Source: Streptomyces physcomitrii (lineage in GTDB: Bacteria > Actinomycetota > Actinomycetes > Streptomycetales > Streptomycetaceae). From it: DNA of 64,000 bases. Under the pieces are notes generated by a model, which made no database searches, had not been told where the DNA came from, and saw only the letters and a list, made by a program, of their open reading frames with translations. Positions 33,411-41,497 of the stretch are shown here, piece by piece. The translations under genes and the position numbers were made by a program. Numbering within the stretch: the first letter of the stretch is position 1; each line of letters opens with the position of its first letter. The stretch spans positions 248,001 through 312,000 of the forward strand of contig NZ_JAAWWP010000003.1 in NCBI RefSeq assembly GCF_012273655.1. Reading direction: 5' to 3'.

Positions 33411-35516
33411 GTGCGCAAACAGCTGCCGATCATCACCTCGCACCAGGGCGGCCGGTCCGCGATGACCTGCCGGTTCCGGTGCGGGGACGCCTGCTTCCAC
33501 GAGGTGCCCAACACCAGTGGCAACGCCTACGTGGGCGAGGTCATCGCCGGGGCGCTGAGCCGCCGTTCGATGGTGCGGGCCGCGGCCGTGGTCACGGTCG
33601 CCGCCGCCGCGGGCGGTGCCGTGCTCGGCGCGGGCGCGGGGGACGCGAGCGCCGGACCGGTGGACGGCCGGGCCGGCGGTCAGGACGGTCACGGCCCAGG
33701 GAAGCACCACGGCGGGGACGGGGCGCGCGGGCTGCGGTTCGCGCCGGTCGCGCCGAACACCGACGACCGGGTGACGGTCCCCGAGGGCTATGCGCAGAAC
33801 CTCGTCATCAGCTGGGGCGAACCGATCCTGCGCGGCGCCCCCGACTTCGACCCGGAGCGGCAGTCGGCGAAGGCGCAGGCCGGGCAGTTCGGCTACAACA
33901 ACGACTTCCTCTCGCTGCTGCCGCTGCGCGGCGAGCGGTGCCGCCAACTCCTCGTCGCCAACCACGAGTACACCGACGAGATCCTGATGTTCCGCGACTA
34001 CGACGATCAGCGGCCGACCCGCGAGCAGGTGGAGATCGCCTGGGCCGCGCACGGGCTCTCGGTGGTCGTGGTGGAGGAGGAGCACCGCGGCGGGCTGCGC
34101 GCGGTGCGCCGCCACCAGCTGAACCGGCGGCTCACCGTCACCAGCGAGTTCCGCCTCAGCGGCCCGGCCGCGGGCAGCGAGCTGGTGCGCACCAAGGCCG
34201 ACCCGCACGGCACCACGGTCCTCGGCACCCTCAACAACTGCTCGGGCGGCACCACCCCGTGGGGCACCACGCTGCACGGCGAGGAGAACTTCAACCAGTA
34301 CTTCGCCAACGCCGAGAAGGTCACCGACCCGGACCGGGCCGCGCGGCTCAAGCGGTACGGGGTCGTCGGCGGCGCCTCCGAGCGGCGCTGGGAGGAGTTC
34401 GACGAGCGCTTCGACCTGCTCAAGGAGCCGAACGAGATCAACCGCTTCGGGTACGTGGTCGAACTCGACCCGTACGACCCGGGGTCCACCCCGCGCAAGC
34501 GCACCGCGCTCGGCCGCTTCAAGCACGAGGGCGCGCAGCCGCGGCTGACCCGCGACGGGCGTCCGGTGGTCTACCTCGGCGACGACGAGAAGTTCGACTA
34601 CTTCTACAAGTTCGTCTCCGCCAAGCGGATGCGGCACGGCGGCGGCCGCGCGGCGCACGCCCACAACCTGACCCTGCTCGACGAGGGCACCCTCTATGTC
34701 GCCAAGCTGACCGGCGACTCCCCCGCCGGGTCGATCGACGGCTCCGGGAAGCTCCCGGCGGACGGCGAGTTCGACGGCGGCGGCGAGTGGATCCCGCTGG
34801 CGACGGCGGGCCCCGAGGGCGCCGTCTCGCATGTCGAGGGGATGAGCGCCGAGGAGGTCTACGTCTTCACCCGCTTCGCCGCCGACAAGGCGGGCGCCAC
34901 CAAGATGGACCGCCCCGAGGACATCGAGCCCTCCCCCAAGACCGGCAAGGTCTATGTCGCGCTCACCAACAACACCGACCGCGGCAAGGAGGGCAAGGCG
35001 GGCCCCGACGAGGCCAACCCGCGCAACCTCAACAAGCACGGCCAGATCCTGGAGCTGACCGAGCACCGCGAGCGCCCCGAGGCCACCCGCTTCGCCTGGT
35101 CGCTCTTCCTGGTGGCCGGTGACCCCGAGGACCCGGCGACCTACTTCGCGGGCTTCCCGAAGGACCGGGTGAGCCCCATCTCCTGCCCGGACAACGTGGC
35201 CTTCGACCCGCACGGCAACCTGTGGATCTCCACCGACGGCAACGCCCTCGGCACCCACGACGGCCTCTTCGGCGTGGCCACCCGCGGCGAACGGCGCGGC
35301 GAGCTGAAGCAGTTCCTCACCATGCCCAAGGGCGCCGAGACCTGCGGCCCGCTGGTCCAGGACCGGCATGTGCTCGTCTCCGTGCAGCACCCGGGCGAGG
35401 TCGACGGCGCCACCGTCGACAAGCCCGCGAGCCAGTGGCCGGACGGACCGGGTTCGTATGTGCGGCCCTCGGTGGTCTCGGTCTGGCGCGCGGACGGCCG
35501 CGGCATCGGGGTCTGA
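33411..35516 (+). CDS. PhoX-type alkaline phosphatase (DUF839), Tat exported
   Basis: A 701-residue secreted phosphatase. The N-terminus MRKQLPIITSHQGGRSAMTCR is family-typical. A twin-arginine signal SRRSMVRAAAVV lies near 48-60, so the folded enzyme is exported by Tat. PhoX enzymes need calcium and iron and release phosphate from many monoesters. GTG at 33411 is preferred to an ATG 24 bp upstream, because GGAGG ends 5 bp before the GTG and family members begin here. The upstream PHO box predicts induction by phosphate starvation through PhoR-PhoP. Confidence 0.9.
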   Translation: MRKQLPIITSHQGGRSAMTCRFRCGDACFHEVPNTSGNAYVGEVIAGALSRRSMVRAAAVVTVAAAAGGAVLGAGAGDASAGPVDGRAGGQDGHGPGKHHGGDGARGLRFAPVAPNTDDRVTVPEGYAQNLVISWGEPILRGAPDFDPERQSAKAQAGQFGYNNDFLSLLPLRGERCRQLLVANHEYTDEILMFRDYDDQRPTREQVEIAWAAHGLSVVVVEEEHRGGLRAVRRHQLNRRLTVTSEFRLSGPAAGSELVRTKADPHGTTVLGTLNNCSGGTTPWGTTLHGEENFNQYFANAEKVTDPDRAARLKRYGVVGGASERRWEEFDERFDLLKEPNEINRFGYVVELDPYDPGSTPRKRTALGRFKHEGAQPRLTRDGRPVVYLGDDEKFDYFYKFVSAKRMRHGGGRAAHAHNLTLLDEGTLYVAKLTGDSPAGSIDGSGKLPADGEFDGGGEWIPLATAGPEGAVSHVEGMSAEEVYVFTRFAADKAGATKMDRPEDIEPSPKTGKVYVALTNNTDRGKEGKAGPDEANPRNLNKHGQILELTEHRERPEATRFAWSLFLVAGDPEDPATYFAGFPKDRVSPISCPDNVAFDPHGNLWISTDGNALGTHDGLFGVATRGERRGELKQFLTMPKGAETCGPLVQDRHVLVSVQHPGEVDGATVDKPASQWPDGPGSYVRPSVVSVWRADGRGIGV

Positions 35517-35813
35517 GATCGGCAAGGGAATCCCCTTCCCTGCCGGTTCCCCGCAGGGGAGTTCGGGAGAGTTCCGCCGGGTCGCGCGCGGTGGCGGTGC
35601 CGAGGCCGTGAGGGCATCGCCGCCGGGCGGCGGCGTTTGCGGACGCGTGGATTCGCTCGGGGCCGGAGGGCAACCGGGCGACGTGGCGGCCTCTCCGGGG
35701 ATGACCTTGCAACCGAAGGGGAGAGCGGCGAGGCGAAACGGTTCCCTGCCCGGGCGGGGGCGGTAAATCCTTGCGAGTGGCCGGTGCGGGGCGCGCGGGG
35801 GCCGTCCCTGTAC
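35517..35813. other. 297-bp convergent gap
   Basis: A weak hairpin (CCCTGC 35538-35543 with GCAGGG 35553-35558) follows the phosphatase gene and may help termination. The rest shows no gene, repeat or obvious signal. Confidence 0.5.
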
Positions 35814-36857
35814 CTACGGCGCCGACGCGCGGTCGGGCGGGCGGGCCGCCTTCGCCTTCGCCGCAGGGAACGCCTTCCCGACGTCCCTGCCCCCGTCCCC
35901 GTCCCCGTCCCCGCCCCCGGACCGCTCGGCGTCCTCCGCCTCCAGGAGCGCCCGGTACTCCGGCGCCTGCCAGGCCGCCTCCCAGTACGCCTCCTCCAGG
36001 TGGCCGTAGACCGCGTCGAGGTCCTCCTCGGTGCGGGCCGCGAGCAGCAGCCGTACGCCGATGGGGTCGCCCGCGATGCGGCGTATCGCGGTGCCGGGGC
36101 GGGCCTGGGCGGTGGGCTGGATGACGGTGACGACCTCGCCGATGGCGACCAGCTGGGCGGCGGTCATGTAGTCGCCGTGCAGCAGGGGCGGGTCGAGCCG
36201 GGCCTCGCGCAGCACCCGGGAGAGGCCGTCCCACTCGCCGTCCACGGTGGGGTCGACCATCCAGCGGTCCTCGGCGAAGTCGGAGAGTTCCACCACGGAC
36301 TTGGCGGTGGCCGGGTGGTCGGCGCTGAGCGAGAGGAACTGCGGTTCGCGGGCGATGAGTTCGCGCACCGCGAGGCCGCCGGGGAGGTTCAGCATCGTGG
36401 TGCCCTCGACCTCGTGCACGAAGGCGATGTCGATCTGGCAGGCTGCCACCATCCGCAGCAGGGAGTTGCCGGAGACGTCCATCTGGAGGGTCGGCTCACC
36501 GGCCGTCTCGCTGGTGCGCAGCCGCCTCAGCCAGGCCGGCAGGGCCACGCTCGCGGTGGAGCCGATGCGCAGCTGCGGGCCCCCGGCCCGGGCGGCGGCG
36601 GCGCGGCTCTCGGTGACCAGTGCGAGCATGTCGGCCACCAGCGGCCGGGCGCGGCTGAGCACGACGCGGCCGAGCGGGGTCGGGCGGCAGCCGGTGCGTT
36701 CGCGGGTGAAGAGCTGGCCGCCCAGGGCCTGCTCGATCCGGCGCAGCTGGGTGCTCATCGAGGGCTGGGCCATGCCGAGCTCGCGCGCCGCCTTGTGCAG
36801 GCTGCCGTGATCGGCGATGGCGGTCAGCACGCGCAGGTGCCTCACCTCGAGCTCCAT
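35814..36857 (-). CDS. LysR-family activator of snapalysin (SnpR-like)
   Basis: A 347-residue LysR regulator. The HTH is in the first 62 residues ([23 protein letters not shown]) and the ligand domain follows. The C-terminus ends in a Gly/Asp and Ala/Lys-rich tail, longer than typical LysR proteins of about 300. It is divergent from the small neutral protease gene, the arrangement of snpR-snpA (also called mprR-mprA) in other Streptomyces, where the LysR protein is required for protease expression. TACGCT lies 7 nt before the ATG, so the transcript may be almost leaderless. Confidence 0.88.
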   Translation of the reverse strand: MELEVRHLRVLTAIADHGSLHKAARELGMAQPSMSTQLRRIEQALGGQLFTRERTGCRPTPLGRVVLSRARPLVADMLALVTESRAAAARAGGPQLRIGSTASVALPAWLRRLRTSETAGEPTLQMDVSGNSLLRMVAACQIDIAFVHEVEGTTMLNLPGGLAVRELIAREPQFLSLSADHPATAKSVVELSDFAEDRWMVDPTVDGEWDGLSRVLREARLDPPLLHGDYMTAAQLVAIGEVVTVIQPTAQARPGTAIRRIAGDPIGVRLLLAARTEEDLDAVYGHLEEAYWEAAWQAPEYRALLEAEDAERSGGGDGDGDGGRDVGKAFPAAKAKAARPPDRASAP

Positions 36858-36933
36858 GGCTGTGAGCGTAGGGCCGCCCGGGCCCCCCGCACCAGATATA
36901 CAAATCGGGCCTTATCCGCCCCAGTTGCCCGGG

Positions 36934-36950
36934 GATAGCCGGAAGCTATC
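36934..36950. promoter_or_regulatory. Inverted repeat in the snpR-snpA promoter region
   Basis: GATAGC-N5-GCTATC (36934-36950) is a perfect inverted repeat of LysR type, with T-N11-A spacing available within it. It lies about 95 bp before the protease start and 77 bp before the regulator start, a suitable place for activation and autoregulation. Confidence 0.6.
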
Positions 36951-37044
36951 GATGTTTGCCATCATCCCGGCGGCCCGAGGTTCGTTGAAACTCCCTACCA
37001 ACCGTTCTCGCCCCCACCCAAGAACGAGTAGGAGTCCCCCCACC

Positions 37045-37704
37045 ATGAAGCTTTCCCGTCGTTTCGTCTCCGCTTCCGCCGGTATCGCGCTGACCGCCGG
37101 TGCCCTCGCCGCCTTCGGTGCCGCCCCCGCCGGTGCCGCCCAGGCGCCGACCGCCACCACCTCGGCCGCCGCCTACCAGGGCTCGAAGGCGGAGGCGAAG
37201 GCGAACGCGGCCTTCTTCGAGGCCGTGATGAAGTCGGTCGCCGAGAAGCGCGCCGAGAACCCGGGCATCAAGGCCGTCACCGTCACCTACGACGCCTCCG
37301 GTGCCCCGACCTTCGCGTCGCAGATCGCCTCCTCCACCAGCATCTGGAACAGCGCCGTCGCCAACGTCCAGCTCCAGGAGGGCTCCAACGCCGACTTCGA
37401 GTACCGCGAGGGCAACGACCCCCGCGGCTCGTACGCCTCGACCGACGGTCACGGCAGCGGCTACGTCTTCCTCGACTACGCGCAGAACGAGGAGTACGAC
37501 TCCACCCGCGTCACCGCCCACGAGACCGGTCACGTCCTCGGTCTCCCGGACACCTACGACGGCCCGTGCAGCCAGCTGATGTCCGGCGGCGGCCCCGGCA
37601 CGTCCTGCACCAACTCGCAGCCCGACTCCGCGGAGCGCTCGCAGGTCGAGCAGCTGTGGGCCAACGGCTTCGAGAAGGCGCTGCACAAGGTCAACGCGCG
37701 CTGA
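37045..37704 (+). CDS. snpA: Snapalysin (M7 small neutral metalloprotease)
   Basis: A 219-residue secreted zinc protease. The signal peptide ends near residue 32 (APAGAAQA), a short propeptide follows, and the catalytic motif HExxHxxGxxD is seen as His159, Glu160, His163 and Asp169, the family M7 signature. Two cysteines (Cys175, Cys188) can form the single disulfide. Length matches the small mature enzyme of about 15 kDa after processing. GGAG precedes the ATG. A 12-bp terminator stem follows. The symbol rests on the active-site pattern and the divergent LysR gene. Confidence 0.93.
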   Translation: MKLSRRFVSASAGIALTAGALAAFGAAPAGAAQAPTATTSAAAYQGSKAEAKANAAFFEAVMKSVAEKRAENPGIKAVTVTYDASGAPTFASQIASSTSIWNSAVANVQLQEGSNADFEYREGNDPRGSYASTDGHGSGYVFLDYAQNEEYDSTRVTAHETGHVLGLPDTYDGPCSQLMSGGGPGTSCTNSQPDSAERSQVEQLWANGFEKALHKVNAR

Positions 37705-37755
37705 CCCCGGGCTCCACGCCCACGGGTCCGTAGACCGAACCCACCCCCCACAAGT

Positions 37756-37783
37756 GCGGGCCGCCCTCTCCAGGGCGGTCCGC
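37756..37783. terminator. Hairpin terminator after snpA
   Basis: A 12-bp stem with one G-U pair (37756-37767 with 37772-37783) and a CTCC loop. It lies between snpA and the convergent hydrolase gene and can serve both. Confidence 0.8.
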
Positions 37784-37856
37784 GCTGCCGTTTCCGTCCC
37801 GGCCCGGTCCCCCGAGCCGGGACGGAGGGCGACCGCTCCCCGGAGCGGGCGTCGGC

Positions 37857-38651
37857 TCAGGCCCCGGTTCCCGCCCCCGTCCCCGCCGGGAGCCGGTCGA
37901 GGAATTCCGCGAGCGCCGCGTTGAAGGCCTCGGGCCGCTCCAGGTTCGGCAGGTGGGCGGCGCCCTCCACGACGGTGAGCGCGGAGCCGGGCACCGCGGC
38001 GTGCAGGGCCCTCGCCCCGGCGAGGGGAGTGAAGCCGTCCTCGCGGCCGACGACCACCAGCACGGGAACGGCGGTACGGGCCAACAGCTCCCGGTAGTCG
38101 GGGCGTTCGGCCCGGCCGCGCAGGGCGGCGGCCGCGCCCACCGGGTCCGCGGAGCACATCATCCGGTGCACGTGGGCGGCCACCGCCTCCTCGGCGCCCG
38201 GGGCGACCATCCGGTACAGGACCTCGTCGGCGTATCCGCGCATGCCCTCGCGCAGCAGCCGGTCGGCCGCCCGGTGGCGTGCGGCGCGGCCGGCCGGGGA
38301 CTCCGCCTCCGGGGAGGTGTCGGCGAGGACCAGTCCGTCGATCCGGTCCCCGAACCGCCGCAGGCACTCCATCGCGATCTGCCCGCCCATCGAGAGCCCG
38401 GCGAGCACGAAGCGGCGGACGCCGAGTTCGTCGAGGAGGGCGCGGATGTCCTCGGCGAAAGTGGAGAGACGTACGGCACCGGGAGTGACAGGTGAGTCCC
38501 CGTACCCGCGAAGATCAGGGGTGAGGACGCGATGGGTGGCGGCGAAGGCCGCCCGCTGCGGGGCCCACATGGACCGGTCGAAGGGATGACCATGGACGAG
38601 GACGAGCGCCTGACCTGCGCCTTCGTCCTCGTATGCGAGGAGGGGAGCCAT
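37857..38651 (-). CDS. Alpha/beta hydrolase
   Basis: A 264-residue alpha/beta-hydrolase. The oxyanion HGHPFDRSMW is near the N-terminus, the nucleophile elbow is GLSMGG, the acid is in VGREDGFTP and the histidine in EGAAHLPN. The closest shape is that of the 3-oxoadipate enol-lactonase/esterase group, but the substrate is not known. TAGGGT lies 7 nt before the ATG on the coding strand, so the leader is very short. It is divergent from a MocR-type regulator that may control it. Confidence 0.87.
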   Translation of the reverse strand: MAPLLAYEDEGAGQALVLVHGHPFDRSMWAPQRAAFAATHRVLTPDLRGYGDSPVTPGAVRLSTFAEDIRALLDELGVRRFVLAGLSMGGQIAMECLRRFGDRIDGLVLADTSPEAESPAGRAARHRAADRLLREGMRGYADEVLYRMVAPGAEEAVAAHVHRMMCSADPVGAAAALRGRAERPDYRELLARTAVPVLVVVGREDGFTPLAGARALHAAVPGSALTVVEGAAHLPNLERPEAFNAALAEFLDRLPAGTGAGTGA

Positions 38652-38678
38652 GGGTGCGACCCTAGGCGGCCCCGCTGA

Positions 38679-38709
38679 CTCGGTGCAATGAAAACATTGC
38701 GCTCGGTGC
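38679..38709. promoter_or_regulatory. MocR-type operator candidate
   Basis: CTCGGTGC occurs at 38679-38686 and 38702-38709 as direct repeats 23 bp apart. Between them GCAATG-AAAA-CATTGC (38685-38700) is a perfect inverted repeat. Mixed direct and inverted half-sites in a divergent promoter are typical for MocR/PdxR regulators. Confidence 0.6.
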
Positions 38710-38769
38710 GATATCGCCGGGTGCGAACCCGGCGAAACCGGGAGTGAACGGGGAAACGGGGAGTGCGAC

Positions 38770-40128
38770 ATGGAGGACTACCGGCGGATAGCCGACCGGG
38801 TGGCCGAGGAGATCGCCGCGGGCGTGCTGCGGCCGGGCGACCGGCTGCCCCCGCAACGCGCCTTCGCCCGCCGCCGCCATATCGCCGTCTCGACCGCGGG
38901 CCGGGTCTACGGCGAACTGGTGCGCCGCGGCCTGGTCGTCGGCGAGGTCGGGCGCGGCACCTTCGTACGGGCCGCGCCGGTGCCCAGCGGGCGCCCGCTC
39001 ACCGAGGCGTCCACCCTGGTCCCGGTCAACCTCGAACTCACCTACCCGGTCGCGCCCGGCCAGTCGGAGCTGCTCGCCGCCGGACTCGCCCCGCTGCTGC
39101 GGCCCGACGTCCTGGACCTGGCCACCCGTACCGCACCGGCCGCCGGGACCGCCCAGGCCCGGGAGGCCGTGGCCGCGCTGCTCGCCGCCGGCTCCTGGCG
39201 GCCCGAGCCCCGGCAGCTGCTCTTCGCGGGCAACGCCCGGCAGGCCATCGCGGGCGCCCTCTCCGCGCTGTGCGCGCACGGCAGGCCGGGCTCCGGCGCC
39301 GGGGCGCGGATCGCCGTGGAGCAGCTGACCTATCCGCTGGTGAAGGAGATCGCCGACCGGCTCGGCATCATCCTGGTGCCGGTCGCCATGGACGCCGAGG
39401 GCATGCGCCCGGACGCCCTGGGGACCCTGCACCGCACCGCCCCGCTCAGCGGCGTCTACGTCCAGCCCACCCTGCACAACCCGACCTCGGTCACCGCCTC
39501 CGCCGGACGCCGCGAAGAACTCGCCCGGACCATACGGGAGTTGGGGCTGCCCATCGTGGAGGACCGGATCTGGTCCTTTCTGCACGAGGACGAACGGCCG
39601 CCGCTCGCCGCCTTCGCCCCCGAGCGCACCTATGTGGTCGACGGCCTCTCCAAGCGGATCGCCCCCGGCCTGACCGCGGGCCTCCTGGTGACCCCCGCCG
39701 AGCCCGCCGTCTGCTCCCCGCCGATCGGCGACGTGGCCGCCGTGCTGCGCTCCGGCGGCTGGACCGCCTCCCGCTTCGCCCTGGAGGCGGCGGTGCGCTG
39801 GCTCGCCGACGGCACCGTGCAGCGCCTGGTGGTCGCCAAGCGCGCCGACGCCGCCGGGCGCCAGCAGCTCGTCGCCCGCGAACTCGGCGAGTTCCGCGTC
39901 CACACCGACCCGCACGCCTACTACGCCTGGTGGGAACTGCCGGCCCCCTGGCGCGCCGACCGCTTCGCCGCCGCGGCCGCCGAACGCGGCATCGCCGTCA
40001 CCCCCGGCTCCGCCTTCGCGGTCGGCCCCCAGAGCGCCCCGGACGCGGTCCGCCTGGGCCTCGCGAGCGCCCCTCGCCCGGCGCTGGCGGCGGCCCTCGG
40101 GACACTGGCGGAGCTTGCCCGGAGCTGA
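38770..40128 (+). CDS. MocR/PdxR-type regulator (GntR HTH plus PLP aminotransferase domain)
   Basis: A 452-residue fusion. Residues 1-70 are a GntR winged helix (GDRLPPQRAFARRRHIAVSTAGRVYGEL). Residues about 95-450 are a fold-type I aminotransferase domain with the PLP lysine in VDGLSKRIAPGL and PTLHNPTS earlier. Such proteins sense PLP or an amine and rarely catalyse. It is divergent from the hydrolase gene with 118 bp between, containing likely binding sites. Length is normal for the family. Confidence 0.9.
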   Translation: MEDYRRIADRVAEEIAAGVLRPGDRLPPQRAFARRRHIAVSTAGRVYGELVRRGLVVGEVGRGTFVRAAPVPSGRPLTEASTLVPVNLELTYPVAPGQSELLAAGLAPLLRPDVLDLATRTAPAAGTAQAREAVAALLAAGSWRPEPRQLLFAGNARQAIAGALSALCAHGRPGSGAGARIAVEQLTYPLVKEIADRLGIILVPVAMDAEGMRPDALGTLHRTAPLSGVYVQPTLHNPTSVTASAGRREELARTIRELGLPIVEDRIWSFLHEDERPPLAAFAPERTYVVDGLSKRIAPGLTAGLLVTPAEPAVCSPPIGDVAAVLRSGGWTASRFALEAAVRWLADGTVQRLVVAKRADAAGRQQLVARELGEFRVHTDPHAYYAWWELPAPWRADRFAAAAAERGIAVTPGSAFAVGPQSAPDAVRLGLASAPRPALAAALGTLAELARS

Positions 40129-40193
40129 GTCCGGGGGAGGTCGCGGGAGCGGGTCTCGCGGGGGCGGGTCAGGGTCGCGCGGGTTCCGGGCGG

Positions 40194-41123
40194 CTACGGC
40201 TCACGCCCCCCGCCGGTCCCCTCCGCGTCCCGGGCCCGGGACCGCCGGGCGGCCCGGTAGCCGTACCCCGCCGCGCCGAGGGCGAGGAGCAGGCCGAAGC
40301 CGAGCAGCCACCAGTCGGCGGTGCGCAGCGAGGAGGTGAGGGCGTCGTAGACCGCGCCGACGGCGTCCCGGGGCACGTCCGGCGGGAGTTCGCCGAGGGT
40401 CATCCGGCGGCCGATGCCGGTCATGATCTGCACGGCCGCCGCGCCGAGCGCGATGCCGAGGCCGGTGCCCGCGACGGCGACCGCCCGGCGCGGGGCGAGC
40501 GCGATGCCGCCCGCCGCGAGGACCAGCGAGGCCAGCGGCAGCCAGACGCCGACCGCCTCCAGGAAGTCGGTGAGCGCCCGCACCTGGGCGAGGTCGTCCG
40601 CGCGCAGCACGGTGACCCGGTTCTCGCGGACCGGGATGTTGTCCGCGAAGGGCACCCCGTCCGCCTCCAGCTGCGCCTTCAACTGCCGTACCAGCGGCGC
40701 GAGTTCGATGGTCACCTCGCCGCCCTCCTCGCCGCGCAGGGCCTGCAGTACGGCCTTGTGGGCGGCGCGGTTGGCGGCGTCCCAGGCGTTGCGGTAGGCC
40801 TCGGTGGTGGAGAAGGAGCGGACCGCCTGGTGGACGTAGCTGTCCACCGCGTCCTGCAGCGAACCGGTGTCCACCTCCTCGTTCACCGCCCGGGCGACCG
40901 CGTCCGAGACCGCGGTGCGCACCGCCGGGTTCTCGGCCAGCGGCGCCATGGTGTCGACGTACCGCTCCTGGTCCGCGAGCTGGAAGCGGCCCCAGAGGGA
41001 GACGGTGCCGAGCGGCAGGGCGAGGCAGGCCGCGGTGAGCAGCACCGCCGCCAGCACTCCGCGCAGGATCCGGGACACGGTTCCAGCCAAGAGGTCCCGG
41101 GGCGGCGGTGCCAGCCGGAACAC
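40194..41123 (-). CDS. Conserved integral membrane protein
   Basis: A 309-residue protein with one N-terminal transmembrane helix (about 18-40), a 150-residue extracytoplasmic domain rich in charged helices (QERYVDTMAPLAENPAVRTAVSDAV), then three helices (about 195-285). The C-terminus is basic. I know this as a conserved Streptomyces family without an assigned function. The GTG start is uncertain; a GTG 17 codons downstream is possible. It is divergent from the GH89 gene. Confidence 0.75.
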   Translation of the reverse strand: MFRLAPPPRDLLAGTVSRILRGVLAAVLLTAACLALPLGTVSLWGRFQLADQERYVDTMAPLAENPAVRTAVSDAVARAVNEEVDTGSLQDAVDSYVHQAVRSFSTTEAYRNAWDAANRAAHKAVLQALRGEEGGEVTIELAPLVRQLKAQLEADGVPFADNIPVRENRVTVLRADDLAQVRALTDFLEAVGVWLPLASLVLAAGGIALAPRRAVAVAGTGLGIALGAAAVQIMTGIGRRMTLGELPPDVPRDAVGAVYDALTSSLRTADWWLLGFGLLLALGAAGYGYRAARRSRARDAEGTGGGREP

Positions 41124-41497
41124 GGCATACGGCGGTCAGGTCCACCGGAAGGGGAGGTCGGGGCCACCTGAACAGGAGGGGCGTGCGGCGATCGGCCCAC
41201 GCGCCGCCCCACGAACGCGCCCCATGTCGGGCGCTGTCCGCCCGGCGTCCTCCTCAGCGCCACGTTCCGCCCGTATGGTGACCGCCGCCGCGGCCCTCCA
41301 CCCGGCCCCGCCGGGCACCCGCGCCGTCCTGCCCGTTCCCGCTGCTCCCCTCCATCCCCCCTGCCCGTTCGCCCCCGTCTCCGTTCCCGCTCACCTCCAT
41401 CCCCCTGCCCGTTCGCACCCGCCCCCGCCACCGTCTCCGTCTCCGTTCCCGTTCGTCCCCGACCGGCCGCAGAGCCGCTGCGGCGAGGAGGATCCCC
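41124..41497. other. 374-bp gap with a pyrimidine-rich imperfect repeat
   Basis: From about 41330 to 41465 the plus strand is nearly all C and T, with imperfect copies of CTCCATCCCCCTGCCCGTTCG and runs of CCGTCTC. This strand asymmetry could form unusual structures such as triplex DNA. The remaining part shows no gene. GAGGAGG at the right end is the ribosome site of the next gene. Confidence 0.65.
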
